This document shows positions 49,480 through 63,000 of a DNA stretch of 64,000 nt, piece by piece. Both the position numbers and the translations under genes were made by a program. Under the pieces are notes generated by a model that searched no databases, was not told where the DNA came from, and saw nothing but the letters and a program-made list of their open reading frames with translations. Numbering within the stretch: position 1 is the first letter of the stretch; every line of letters begins with the position of its first letter. Source of the DNA: Adenanthera pavonina (taxonomy: Eukaryota; Streptophyta; Magnoliopsida; Fabales; Fabaceae); contig JAIVEN010000014.1 of the NCBI GenBank assembly GCA_026686845.1, positions 15,238,001 to 15,302,000 on the forward strand. The letters are read 5' to 3'.

Positions 49480-50045
49480 TTTGGACCGATCATTGAATTG
49501 GATAAGATAAACAGTTTAAGGTTCAGTAGTCAAATCGAGGTTGGGTTGAGATCAAATAAATTAATATATTTTTAATAATATAGATAAAAAATATAAAAAA
49601 TATTTATCCATAATCATAAAATTAACATTCATTTTAGGATAAAAAGTAAATTTAATAATATATAGAAAATTAAAAATATTATTAATAAGTTTTACAACCT
49701 AATATTAAAATTTAAACATGTTAATATATATTTATAATTATATTTTGAATTCAAAATAGCTAATTAATATTCTATTTTTATATTATTTATTAAATAAATT
49801 TATTATTATTAATAATTATGTATTATAATAATACTTAAAACATATTATAATATGAAAAGAAAAAATTATACTAAAAATAATGCTACTTAGTATTAAAAAT
49901 AATGTTATTTTATTTTAAAAAATTTTTAAAAAATACTCATACCGGTTTAAACTGGTTTTGTTCCGATTCTGAAACTCTCTAATATGCATTTGTGACCGGA
50001 CCGGATCAAGAATCGGTTTTCATTAGAACCGGCCGGTCCGATCTT
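49480..50045. repeat. Dispersed AT-rich repeat, copy 2
   Basis: Same orientation and block order as 11110-11540 (AACCTAATATTAAAATTTAA, TAATTATATTTTGAAT, TTATTATTATTAATAATTATG, TTAGTATTAAAAATAATG). This copy keeps longer ends: the left has TTGGACCGATCATTGAATTGG, the right GGACCGGATCAAGAATCGG and GAACCGGCCGGTCC. The ends look weakly inverted, suggesting a non-autonomous DNA element. Confidence 0.65.
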
Positions 50046-50898
50046 ATTTTTAGTTCCATGGTGTGTATATATATATATACACAAATATAAATATAAATAC
50101 ATACACACTATATTTGATTAAAAGGTCAATTAGATACATAGAACATCAACAAGAAAAACACCTACTCCTTTCATCTTGAATCATAAGATAATAAGTAGAT
50201 TTTCCTTATTACCTCATAATAGAACTAGTGGACAAAATTTATGAAGATTTATATATATTGATAATTTAAGTTTTTAATATCATAATTAATTTTTGAAACA
50301 TAATTTTATAATCAGTTGGTCTAAAATATAATATGTTTTCTAAAATATTTTATTAGTCCATAATAAAATATAAGGTATCTCAATTGAAGTTAAGCATTTA
50401 CCTATATCTCAATCGTTTATGTTCTATCATTCTTTTATCAGAATTTTTTATTTTGCTATCATTCTTAACCATACTGTAATTGAGAATACAAAGGATAAAA
50501 CTGAATCTTATCGAAAAATATTATTATAAGTTGGATTGGATTAGTAAAATATAAAAGAAGAGATAAAATAAAAATAATAATGATAGAATAAAGATGAGTA
50601 CAAAACTTATGAAAAATAAATTATAAAGAAAAATTGTACTGTTTTATGACTTATAAAAAGTGCTGTGTAATTTTTTAGATATTATAAATAATAATTACTT
50701 ATTTTAGATTTGTTACTCAATAGGATAATTAAAGAACTGAAAAGTTATTTAAAATTTAAAATTAAGAGTTTGGGTTCATCATCGTCGACAACAACAGTTC
50801 AAATAATAGTATAACGTATGTTGCTCTATCACTCGGCCCTCGGGGGTAGGTCATAATAAATAGAAGTGGGCCAATGACAATTTATTAATCAATTTAAA

Positions 50899-51136
50899 TC
50901 TTATGACTCGCCGTTTGTGGGCACAAAACGTCAAATTTATTTTTATTTCATTATTTTATTAATCTTACTTATTTTTATTGGTAAAAAATGTTACCTTAAA
51001 AAATGGACCACTTCATATAAACATGGTGTCCATCTTTGGCCCAAAAAAACAGTTGTGTTCATCGACTGTTACCTTGAAAAATGTCACTTTAAAGTTCTTT
51101 TTTTCGTTTTGTGCCCTCACACGACGAGTCATAAGA
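50899..51136. mobile_element. Non-autonomous element with 32-bp terminal inverted repeats
   Basis: The left repeat at 50899-50930 begins TCTTATGACTCGCCGTTTGT and ends GGGCACAAAACG. The right repeat at 51105-51136, read on the other strand, begins TCTTATGACTCGTCGTGTGA and ends GGGCACAAAACG; only a few of 32 positions differ. The total length is about 238 bp and the interior is not palindromic. No clear target duplication was identified. Confidence 0.75.
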
Positions 51137-51424
51137 TTTTGTTACAGATTTAGCGGCCTCATGCAATTCACCCATTAGATCCATTGGTTCCGTGGGACTT
51201 CTCTCTCTCCCTCTCTCTCATACATGGACCATTCATTCCTTAATTTTGAGTGACATTTTATTTTGATTCTTTAATTTTATTAAATTTTGTTATAATCTTT
51301 TAATTTTTAAAATATAGCAATAAACTCTCTAATTAATAATGTTAAACAAATTAACAAACAATTTGACTTAATATACCCAAAAAAATGCTCATTGATATTA
51401 TTATTTATCCATTAATCTTAAGTT

Positions 51425-51612
51425 AGGTTTGGTACACATGAAAAATGTTTAATGAAAAGGAGAATGAGAGAGAAATTCCTAAAATTGTTTGGTACACGTC
51501 ATTCAAACTCTCTATAAGTATAAAATAATCATTTTATGGAACTCTTCTCTTATTTTCCTTCTCCCTTTCCATTTCCTTCAAAATAACTCCTTCCTACCAA
51601 ACATAGCATTAT
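51425..51612. mobile_element. Short MITE (GGTTTGGTA type)
   Basis: The left end GTTAGGTTTGGTACA and the right end (other strand GCTATGTTTGGTAGG) are inverted at about 12 of 15 positions. The phrase TTTGGTACAC recurs at about 51489. About 190 bp, non-coding. Confidence 0.5.
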
Positions 51613-53000
51613 AATTATAATTATTAATTAAAATTTTTAATTATTATTGAAATAATTTAAAAGTCATAAAATAAAGAATTATAACCTTTACATAAATTGC
51701 ATCGTTCAGCTTGGCTTTCCTACATCTTTCACTTTAGATTAATGTGACAAATGAGAAAAGCTTGACAATGCAATTTAAACTAATAGGTTTTATTTTTAAG
51801 ATTATCGTTATTTATTTTATAACTTTATAAGATTAATAAATAAAAAGTAACTAGACATATACCCCATGCTTTGAACAAAGTTGTTTGTGAGGATAGTCAT
51901 ATTATTATGAAATCATATATTGATATCAACGAGTTATCTTTTTGGTATATCAAATTTTTATTTTTTATTAACTTATTTAACCGAATTAGTAATTTAAAAA
52001 ACTTGACTACATTTTAAAAGTTAAGAAATTATAAGGAAACTTAATAAAAATAGATAATCAAAATAAACTTTTATCAAATTAAACATGATAAAAAAATCTA
52101 CTTTTACCTTTTCTTTCTCTCATTTTTTAACATGGCTTGGATATTCAATTGGAATTTTTATTGTAATAAGTACTGATCTTTATTTTTTGGTGAAATAATA
52201 AGTACTGACACTTTAAGAATGTATCTTATGACTGTTTTTCCCACGGGCATCTTTCAACTGTGATTAACGTAAATATTGGATCTATCCATTAGATTTTTGT
52301 GAGGTGAATTCATGAAGTTATATACTAATGCTTCTGATTTTTCTCAAGATACATAAAGTTAATTCTAAATATTTTTTTGGGAAAAATTCTAAATATTTTA
52401 TTACTTTAATGTAGAAAATTCTCTTGCCAAGAACGTGCACTAATTCTCAATTTTTTTTGTAAGTACATTAATTTTCATTAACAAAACATAAAACTCTCCC
52501 AAGCCTCTCTATGAACTTTGATTTTTGAAAAAATAAAAAAAAGTTTATAATTATTTCAACTTATATTATTTAAAAAAAAACTTGTTATTTTAAAAAATTA
52601 AAAGTATATCTTTTTTTTGCCCAAAAAAATAAATTATACCATTCTTTTTTATAAGACGGAAAATAATTAAATGATACCATTCTCATGACTCATATCACAA
52701 GTTCACTTATTTTTTAATTACTTATATATAATTTTATATTGTTGTCATATATTTTTTTAATTTCGTATCCGTTTAGTTAGGATTCCTCTCCGCTGTTTAG
52801 TTAGTTGCTAGCTGACCAAGCTGATATGAGGCAGAATTTCTCGCCCGCTTTCATCGAATCGAATAGTATGGACCTGCGAACGAAGGCTATGAATGCAACC
52901 CACAAAACCACAAAGAAGAGGATGAATGTTTCCACAGTAACAGAGAGGAGGACAGAATAAACCAAAATACACGTCTAAGGGGATCATGATCATCCTATAA
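51613..53000. other. AT-rich intergenic and DUF1218 gene promoter
   Basis: No gene seen. The less AT-rich part from about 52790 probably holds the promoter and leader start of the DUF1218 gene. A splice acceptor (CCCCTTCAG/GGCATT) six bases upstream of its ATG implies a leader intron. Confidence 0.5.
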
Positions 53001-53270
53001 GTTTGATTGCCTCCAAACCATCTAAAGTTTCGTGTCGAATCAATTCTGCAATTCCCATTCTGCGTATATCGTAAGGAAATTTTACTTCTCTCGCTTTATA
53101 TTCCATTATCTTCCCAGTCTTCACTGGCTGCCCTAGTATTCATCATTGCCCTTGATTTGTTGAAGTTTAAGCGCCCACATCCTGATTTTATGGAGCACTG
53201 ATGTCATCTTTCGTTTGCAATTTCTCTGTCCGCTAAGCCTTCTGTATGTTTCGTTCCCCTTCAGGGCATT

Positions 53271-55007
53271 ATGGCCGTGACGGTGAAACAAATGGCTTTC
53301 GTTGTGGCATTTTTTGGCGTGGTGTCTTTTATATTGGGAGTTGTTGCCGAAAACAAGAAGGTAATCACAGGGTCTTTTTTGTGCCATTCCATTTTAATTT
53401 ATACGCTCTGTTCTGTCTCTTCTATGTAATTAAGTGCAGTACTGTCTCCTTTTGTTTTGTTTTTAGGGTATCTTTACTTCATAAAGGATGAGATATAGTA
53501 CTTAACAATACATGCTAAGATTTAATTTCTCACTTATTGCTGTGCCTATATGGGTTGAACCATAGTATCTGACATGTTCTGAATATTGCTATGCTTATAG
53601 TGTTATCAACACAGACCATACAAATATTTTAAGAATATGTCATTCCTTTTCCTTTTTTGTGTTAAACCAACTAAGATTGTAGTATAAGCTGACTTGGTCT
53701 TGTTGCACCTTTTGCAAGATGATTTACATGCCTCCACAGTGCCATAGCATATCATTATTTGTCAGCATTTTCATCTTCATTGCCAATTTCTTATCTATGC
53801 TCCCTTATTTTTTCCCCAAGAAAACCGCTTGGCTCATTTGTCTCCCAGGGGAATTTTGTTTTTACTGCTTCTGGCTTATGCATAGTACACCCATGAGAGT
53901 GGATTGTGTGGCTGCTATGGACCTGTATTCTCCCTCTACTTCCAGTCTGGATGATATCTCCATTTTTCTATACTTTTTCGCTTGGAGGAGGAACTGATAG
54001 TGGCTTCTCACTAATTTTCTGCACTTCTTTCCTTCAGTATTTTGTATTCTTTTTCCTCAAGCATAAAACTTGTATTATCTATTTTAGTGTCGCATAGTGC
54101 GCAGCTACTTTATGCATGTGTCCTAGATACTCACATATACAGATACACAGACATAAAAATGTTACTTATCTCCTCCATCCTGCATTAGTCAAACATGCAT
54201 TTATTTTAATCTCCATGATGCAGCCTCTATCTGGAACACCAATACCCAGCAAAGATGGTGTCATTTGCAAGTATACAACTGATCAAACAGTTGTATTGGG
54301 ATATCTTTCATCTGCATTTCTTGTTGCATCTACTGTAGTTGGGTCTCTATCTCTTTTTTATCCTTACAAAGGGAAGTCAATTCCACAAGGCGTTTTATTT
54401 GAAAGCACTAGTTTCGTGGTATTCTTCAACATTGCATTGTGAGTAGACTTATCTTCCTTTGTTAAAATTCTGATATTATTTTTCCTACTATCTCATTATA
54501 CAGTGCCATCTGATTGTTTTTCCATCATGCTTTTCTCATTCATATGTGACAGCTACTTAAGATCATGAGTGTGTGTGAATGTAACCTGCCAATTTGTGGT
54601 CTCAATTGGTGTTACACTGTGATATGAAGTTGTGAAATACATAATGCTTTCTTTCCTTCTCTATCATTTTATCTCCATCTTGCTCACATCCCCAATGATG
54701 ACTTTATAAAATGGTGTATTTACTTAGGTTTACGACTGGATTAGCTGTAGCTATGCTGTTATGGCCAACAATCACTGAACAGCTTCACCTGACACACGAT
54801 GTTCATCGCAATCTAAGCTATGCTTGCCCTACAGCTAAAACTGGTCTCCTTGGTGGTGGTGCCTTTTTATCCCTTGATTCATCTCTCTCTTGGTTAATTG
54901 CCCTTATGTTAGCTGACAATGCACGGGAGGATTTCTTTGATGAAGATAACGATGACATGGGTACAGTTGCTAGGAGTTATGCAGATGTAGTGAAGGAGGG
55001 TCTCTGA
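53271..55007 (+). CDS. DUF1218 four-helix membrane protein
   Basis: Three exons (53271-53360, 54224-54438, 54728-55007) joined at GT-AG in frame, 194 residues. The first exon MAVTVKQMAFVVAFFGVVSF starts the first hydrophobic helix, which acts as signal or anchor; three more hydrophobic stretches follow (LGYLSSAFLVASTVVGSLSL, SFVVFFNIALFTTGLAVAML, and LLGGGAFLSLDSSLSWLIAL). Conserved Cys occur in VICKYTTD and SYACP. The C-terminus is acidic (DFFDEDNDDMG). The family includes Arabidopsis VCC and MWL proteins linked to vascular patterning and lignin, but this subgroup's function is not known. The product is probably in the endomembrane system or plasma membrane. The gene sits between the GH17 gene and PRMT5, as in Arabidopsis. 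Confidence 0.92.
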
Positions 55008-56590
55008 TATGTGTTTGTAATTCTGTTCAATGCTTGATAGATATATGAGGGTGGATATATATATATATATATATCAAAACAGATTGTAGGAATTTTCAGG
55101 TTTTCGCCTCACGTGGCATGTATGCATATCACGATATTAAAAAATCGATTGGCCATCAAACTGATTGGTTCACTGGTTCACGGTTAAATGATAAAAGCGT
55201 GGTTGAGTGATGATAAATAAATTAATATATTTTTTAATTATATACTTTTTAAATAAGAAAGATAAAAAATAAAAAATGTATATAAAAATCCATTTAGAAA
55301 ACAACAAAATTGAAAAAAAAATAAAGTGAGTAGAGATAGAAAGCAAAAATATAATTTATAATGGGTGTAAGCCTCGTTTTTTACAACAAAATTAATTTAA
55401 AAAAGATATAAATATTTTATAACTTAAAAGATAAAATGAAATGAGGGTAAGATATCTATAATATATATACTCATTTTATAATTTATAATTGTATTATTTA
55501 TACATATTTTTTACCCATTTGCTTGATTGGTTCAAACTAGTTGAACATTGATTTTAATTGGTTGATAATGGATTTGATCAATTCTTTATTAGAATGATTC
55601 ACCCTTTTGTTTGAATAAAACTGGTGATTGAGTTCACTAAATTGCAATCCCACTAGAATTGACAATATGGGTAAACTTAATGGGTTAGTCCGTCTAGTCC
55701 GATAGAATAAGCTGACCAAATTTAAAAAATGAAAGTGTAAATAAAAAATGGGTTTTTGCTCAAATAGGTTAGTATGATGTTTTTTTTTATTTATTTAAAA
55801 TATTAAAAACATGTATTATTTTACTAGTTAATAGTATATAAATTACAAAATTTAAATATTATATTAATTTTTTTTAAATAATAATAGTTATAGTTATATT
55901 AATTTAAATAATTATATAAAAAAAATATAAAATAATACTTTTTAAAAATACGTGCCCACAGGTCTCCTTTCCAATGGGGCTTGGGCCATACCTGTTTTGC
56001 AAGCTGGTTTTTTTTGTGGCCCCATCCTATTCATCAGCTCTAGATTCGACTGGCTGACAGTTTTATCTTTTAAAATATTTTTACCACATTGATGTATATG
56101 TAAAAAGTTCATATAAAGTAGGCCTTTAGCATAGGAAATAAGTGTGGTCAATTAGAAGGAGAGACTAAGGAGATTGCATATTATTGGGTCTTTTGACCCG
56201 TTATGTACCAAAAAACGGAGATTGCATATTATTATTATTGAAATCCTACTAATAATTATCCATAAGATATCACCTCAATTTCTTATAACCAAATTGATCA
56301 GTGTGACTTCAAAGTAGCGTAACAGTGCTCTAACTTTATTATTGTCATGCTTGAGAAAAGTTTACGCAAATGCAATAGCCTAACAAAGAAAGCATCTTTT
56401 ATAACATCTATTACCCAAAAATAAAAGTTAACATCTTTTCCTCTTTTTCTATAAAAAAAGTTAACATCTTCTTTTAAGTTTTAATTTAACTAACACCGTC
56501 TCTGACCAAATTGCCATAAAATTAATAAAAAAATTGAGACTCTCAAGCATCACGTAATACTTTGTCAGCTTGGGCCACTCAATATGAAAC
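55008..56590. other. Intergenic, repeat-rich
   Basis: A (TA)n run at about 55055-55073 lies in the DUF1218 3' flank. A stretch at about 55140-55570 starts with GATTGGTTCACTGGTTCACGG and ends with GATTGGTTCAAACTAG; it recalls the dispersed repeats at 11.1 and 49.5 kb but is only weakly alike. At 56170-56233 a 16-base phrase, GGAGATTGCATATTAT, is repeated about 50 bases apart. No gene seen. Confidence 0.45.
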
Positions 56591-56593
56591 CCA

Positions 56594-56648
56594 AAGCCCA
56601 ACAATAAAATCTTGGGCTGGGCAGTACCCGATTACCCAAAAACCCTAA
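56594..56648 (+). promoter_or_regulatory. Site II and telo-box cluster upstream of PRMT5
   Basis: AGCCCAAC near 56595, TTGGGCTGGGC near 56613 and AAACCCTAA at 56640-56648 form the site II plus telo-box arrangement typical of plant genes expressed in dividing cells. The PRMT5 ATG is about 360 bases downstream. A TATA-like ATTATATATGG lies near 56883. Function is inferred from motif type. Confidence 0.5.
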
Positions 56649-57005
56649 TCCCAATTCTCTAGTTCCCCCACTGGAGAGCGACGGAGGGGGTTGGCGTTTC
56701 ATTATTTTCCATTGTAAAGCCCTGCCTAAACCTTGTTTCTCACTCACGGCCTGGCTCTGCATGCGAGCTCAAACACGTTCCATCATCTTCTAGTTTTTGT
56801 CCGTGTTACATATCTGTTAGTCAGCTATAGAGGTGGCTGAGTAGGTAGTGAGGCTGGCATAACTGATTCGGGGTGAAAGAGGATTATATATGGAGAGTTG
56901 ACTACTTTTTCTTGACTCTGAATAGAAATTTTTCTAGGATTCTTCGGTCTTCTTTCTCTGCCTCTCTCTGTTGCTTTTCTACTTACCATCTAAAAGTTGG
57001 TGAAA

Positions 57006-60000
57006 ATGCCACTCGGAGAAAGGGCTGGGGATAAGACGGAATCCCGGTATTGTGGTGCAGAGACGGAGTTCAACGATGACATGCCCCACGTGCTGACTTT
57101 CAATATCGTTTCTGGGGGATTCGATTTCGTTGTTGCTCCTCTGGTTTGTGTCTAATGTTTCCTCTCTTAGTTTTCTTTACTTTTTGGCTTTTTTCAACAT
57201 TATCAACCTGAAATGACCCTCCGAGGATGTTCGAAATTGATGCTTTCTTTTGAAGGGGATTTTTGTGGAACGTGCATTTCTAATTATATCGGCATTGAAT
57301 TGAGAAGAAAGATATTGGCATTTTGGTGTATCTGTGTTTCCTCATGTGCGTGCATTATCGATGATATGTATATTATATGAGTTTATACTGCAGTAAAAGT
57401 AGTTACTTGGAGTTTATATGGTGGCCAATTAGCCGCTCACACTGCAACTGCAGAGTTGCGCTATTGTGTGTGATTGGTCAGTAAGCTCACCTAGAATGGA
57501 AGTGTTTTACGGACCATTACAGTGAAGTTACTCGATAATGAGCTTTTTAGGTTTCACCGGGTGGATCTGTTAAACTACATTTTTCTTTGCATTAGCATAT
57601 CCAATACCGTCTGTTTAAAGTTTAAATATTTGCAGTACATTGTAATGAGCACGTTTCCCTGAGGTAAAATCTGATCTTGTTCAGTGGCTGACGGAGCTCT
57701 AAAACAATTCTTTTCAACTACCAGAGACACTGCACATTTTTTAACATCTGATGAGTGATGACATTTTAAATAATTTGATCGCCTGTAAATGTGCTCATTT
57801 GCCATCTTTGATTTACTGCAAATATGCTTTTGTATTTTTATTTGTTGATAGCTTGCAAGCCAATCATATATTAGCCAAGTGTCAGACTCATCTGTGTGCT
57901 TGGTAGTAAGCTTACCTTGGGTTAACTGTTGGTGAAGCAGAACATTTGTAGTTATCATAATTGTATCAAATCATGGTTGTTTAAAAATAGCCACAATTTG
58001 CTTAGAAATATTATTATTCATGCATATCTGGTTTCTTACTGTCTGTTTTGACTTATATATTTTAATTAATGGTGCAATTCAGATGGATCCTGTATATCGG
58101 CCAAGCTTGGTGCAAAACGATAATTTGGATTCTGGTGTTCTTCCATTTGCTGGATCAGACTTAGTCTTGAGTCCTTCACAATGGAGTACTCATGTAGTGG
58201 GTATAGGTTTAAGTTTCCCATTTTTCTTATCAGCTTTGGTTGCTGGCATTTTAGTTTGCTTGTTACTCCTTTCATTTTTTCAAAAAATCAGGATCCACAT
58301 AATAGTTTGTTTTGAGCAGTTTCCATAGTGGTTTAAATTAAATTTCCTTCTTTAAAATAGTCTACAAAAAGTAGCTTTGTGCAGGGCCCCTAATTCATCT
58401 TGATCCCTTTGGCAACTGCCCAAACACAGCGTCCCAGCAAAATATCTGATTTCAGTTGTTTGTTTAATTATGTGTTAGACCAGAATGTTATGATTCTTTG
58501 AGCACTTTCTTTTTTGCTTTTTGCACTGAAGTAAATGATTATTTAACATATATTTCAGTTTCTTATAATGTTGTATTCAACATGCAACTATAATTGTGGT
58601 GACCTGCTGTCATGGATTTTTATTTTTTATTTTTTCAGAACTTAGTATCATGATGTGTTTTGCTTCTATCTGGTTGATGTTTCAGTGGAGCCTTTTCCTT
58701 TGAGGCACGCCTACTTTCCTACGTTTATATTTTATCGCATAATCAATAATAGCATTTGTTATATGTAGGCTATTGCATCAATTCTAAATCTGTGTAGCTC
58801 TTGTAATAGACCATTCATGTGTTTGTGACAAGACTCGAGCTACTTATTATGCTTGAAGTTTAACATGTTTATCTTTTAGTCTGCTGAATCTCATTAAATT
58901 CGTGGTTGTGTTAAATTTGTAAGATAATTTATTGTATTTCTTCAGGAAAAATTAGCACATGGATAGATTTGGATTCGGAGGATGAAACCCTAAGGATGGA
59001 TTCTGAAACCACTCTCAGACAAGAAATAGCGTGGGCATCTCATCTCTCTTTACAGGTGAGCTTTGGCATGATTAATTCACAGCAAGTTTTGAATTTATGC
59101 CTGCTCTTTTATTTTTGATTTCTTAGTATGCTGTGTGGATTTACTCATACTTATTGTTGCCACTTGAAACTTCTGCTATGCATGAATTAGTGACTATTTT
59201 CTCTGCAGAAATGAATTGATAATCTTTCGTTGTTTTTTCCTCATTTATTAGCTATTATCAAACTATGGTGTGCAACTTGTTGACTGATGAAAAGATGCAT
59301 GAATTATGCTGTTTCGCTTGAGAATCTCTCTGATGGGGTTTGGTAAGTGGGCATGTTAATGTTCACTAATACATTGAATCTGTAAACTTATTTTATAAGA
59401 CATTTGATTATGTGTGCCCACACATGCACACACACGTTAACTTCTCTTTCCTTGGAAATTAGGATGTCCATAAAATGCAATTTTCTCCTAGGAAGTATGA
59501 CCTGAATATTGATGTACATATGATTAGTATATGCCCCTTACCCTGTGACATGTCATCTGGTACTTCGATGTTGTGGCTACCTTTATCACTTTCTGTTGTT
59601 ATTCTATAGTTGTGAGTTGCATATGGTTTCTCCTACTTTGTTTGGATGTACTGCAGGCTTGCCTTCTTCCAGCTCCCAAGAGAACATCTTGTGCTAATTA
59701 TGCTAGGTGTGTGAATCAAATCTTGCAGAACCTAAATCATATGCAGGTGCCATTCTTAATTCGAGTTTTTGTGCTGATTTTTTTGTCTTTCCTACTTAGA
59801 TGTCATTTTTACTCTACTAAAATTCTCATTTTCTGTAACTTTTTTATAAAGCTGTTTCTTAGGATTCCCTTGGTTAAGTCTGATGATGATTTCGTGGGTG
59901 CCAATTCTGAAACATGGGTGAGCAAATATCCTAAACTCCTGTTTGAATGATTGTCTTTTTAGTTTTATTAGGAGTCATGCTGTTTGGCAACTTCTTTGTG

Positions 60001-63000
60001 ATCCGTCTTGTTTGTGTTCATAATGGCCGTTGTGCTATAATCCTTCTTTTTTTTCCGTATATTTTTGGCCTCGGTTTTTTTCAAATCAATTGTGAACTTA
60101 TGTTACTTGGGGGCTGTAGTTGTTCTTGACTTTTCATGAGAATGCTTAGCCTTTTAAATGAAATGATCCTTTCTGTAGTACATTATGGTGGCTAGGCATG
60201 TGATGTTTATGTATTGTTAGAGATATAGTATTAAAAATTTAAAACCATTCCTAAGCTTCTAATTAAATTAACTTCGAACACAAGATATGATAAGCCTATG
60301 CTTTGTCCATCAGGGAGTGTGAAAGACGTATATCATAGCCATATTCTTGAGCCTTCTTTTGGGATGAAATATTCCTTGTGATTGTATTTGTTGAAAAGCA
60401 GTTAAAAGTAAATATTTTGAGGATCAGATTATTAAGGGGGTACATGATCTAATCTTTGAATATTTTAGTTTTTCTTAGCCGTGAGAATTATGATGCCAGC
60501 TTTATTTTTGCTCAACCTTTCTATTTTGTGCTTTACAGATTGATTCTTGGGAAACTTGGAATTCATTTCGCCTTCACTGTGAGCAGCATAGTCAATTGTC
60601 TATTGCACTTGATATTTTGTGAGTGGTTTATAATTAGGCCTTTCATTCATCATAATTTATACCTTGATCTTGTATTGTGTATCAGGGTTAAATTTTGTTC
60701 AATTTTTTTTACAGTTGCACCAGTATTACTAATTTTTGTTTCCTTTGCCGTGATATGGTCAATGTTCTTGTTTATTAGTAGTACTTTACCATCAGCAAAC
60801 TCACTTGGACGCTGGTTTGGGGAGCCTGTGAGATCAGCTATAATAAATACTGATGTAAGGACGTCTTGTTACATATAATGCAGCTTTCTTGTGTAGACTA
60901 TGGTGCTGCTGATTCTCTTTTAAGTTGTAATATTTTCAACTGAATTTTTGGCAGTCCTTTTTGACTAATGCTCGTGGTCATCCATGCCTCTCAAAGCGTC
61001 ACCAGATGCTAATCACTGGTTTTCTTAACCATTCTATACAGGTAATCCACATCTAAATTCGCTGAATCTTGCATTGGCTAATAACTATGTCAATAGTAAC
61101 TGTTGGATGACACAGTGAGTTGAGCATTTACTTCCACTGTGGATTGCCTTGTTGTCTAAGCTTATTCCTACAGTTTTCTAGTATCTTGTTCATGTTTTTT
61201 GGATAAGATAGTCCTGATTAGCAGTGTTTACTGATCAATTAAAATTCAAGTCTGTTGTTTTCCCTTTAAAAAGTACTGAATTTTCTTGAAACGTCTGTGC
61301 AGATAATTATATCTGGAAAATCTGTTCATCCAAGAGCAAATGTGGATCCCGGCGCTTCTCATGCAGCCATGGGTAAGTTCCTCTTCTTTGTTCTCACACA
61401 CACAAATGTCATCTTAATGTTGAAGATAATACTGTGAGCAGTAATAAATTAGCCTAAATTATACTTTTAGTTTTTTCTTAATTTTTCCATTTTGAGCTGC
61501 TTTTATTTATTCTGAATTTGGTTATGAGCACCCTGTTTTTTTAATAGCACTATAATTTCTATATATATATATAAGTTTTTCCCTCCCCTCTCTTGCCTCT
61601 TTGTGGATGTACGTGGTACTGTGTCTGCTTGTAAATAATATTGAAGTTTTAATTTGGTGTTGAGTTGTATTTATCTATGTTTGTCCATTTGGCTTTTGTC
61701 CAAGAGTATTCAGCTTTGTGTGTTTTTCCCACCAGAAAAACATCCTTTGAGGCCTTATCTGGACTATGTTGCTTATCTATACCAAAGAATGGATCCTATT
61801 CCTGAGCAAGAACGTTTTGAGGTATCTATTTTTCCTTGTGTTGAATGAAGGCATGGCATTATCTACTATTATCTTCCTCTTGACCCTCAGTGTCTTATGC
61901 CAGCTTGGTTACAGGGACTTTTTACAGTCACCCTTGCAAGTATGTATTCTTGCTTTGGCCCTTCAACTGTTTTTGGCCTTTGTTGCTACATGATATCTTC
62001 ACACGTTTCTGATGAATGATAAGGAACTTTTCATAATAATGTGCAGCCTCTTATGGATAATCTAGAGGCTCAAACCTATGAAACTTTTGAGAAAGATACA
62101 GTGAAATACAGTCAGGTATGGTAATACATTCAATCTATGCTCAAATTTGTGCATCTGTTTATGTATACTTGTCAGTCTATATATATAATTTTTTTAATCT
62201 TGCAGTACCATTAATCTGATTCATAAAGCTAGTGTTTAATGTGAATCCTTGAGTTCACTGGATGGGGCTCTAGAGCAATAAGTTTCATGGTGTCCATTTT
62301 AAACAATATATAACCCTGCTGCAGTAACTGTTAATTAGTATTTTCTAAAGTGCAGTAACCGTTGCACTTCTACAGATGTTGATATTTATGATCTTTACTG
62401 CCTTAATCTTTGATCAGTATTTTCTAAGTTCTTTTTTTTATTGTGATAATCCAGACTTTATATTGTGAAGTCATTTTGGAGAATTAATTAATTATCCCTG
62501 GAAATAATTTATTCTTAATGGTCTGTGGTACAGCACAAGAGGGTTGCAACATGTTGTAAGATTCAGATGGTGCAATGTGGTGTGCACCACGCTTACCAAA
62601 TTTTGTGGCATGTGCCTTATAAAAATTGTATTGCTTCAGATGTTTTATTCTTCCCTAATTTCTCTTTCTTTTCATCTTCTTTTTCCCCCCCTTTCTTCAT
62701 GCTTCTTTTGTTGTTTTTTTTCGTCCTTGTTTCATGATTTCATCTATGTTGGCATTTTTTTTCCCTTTCCAGGAAACTTATTAGAGTTGGCACCTGGCTA
62801 TGAGGTGTTCGTCAACTTTGAAAATTTTTTATTTCTGTGCTTAATGTTTATTTTATGTGATGTTATGCTATGCTATGTTATGTGGTGTTCATGCAAGTTT
62901 TTGTTAGTTACTTAGTTTAAGGATTAGAAACATGTTTGTACCCTGCAACTGGCAGCCTTGGTTTGTTAGTATTTGATGTACTTTAATATCTAACGATTAG

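Noticed and set aside
53719..54140. Open frames inside intron 1 of the DUF1218 gene
   Set aside because: The family protein is complete without them, and they have no homology known to me.
62525..62915. Open frames between PRMT5 exons 12 and 13
   Set aside because: Intronic; the exons either side join in phase and reproduce the family sequence.
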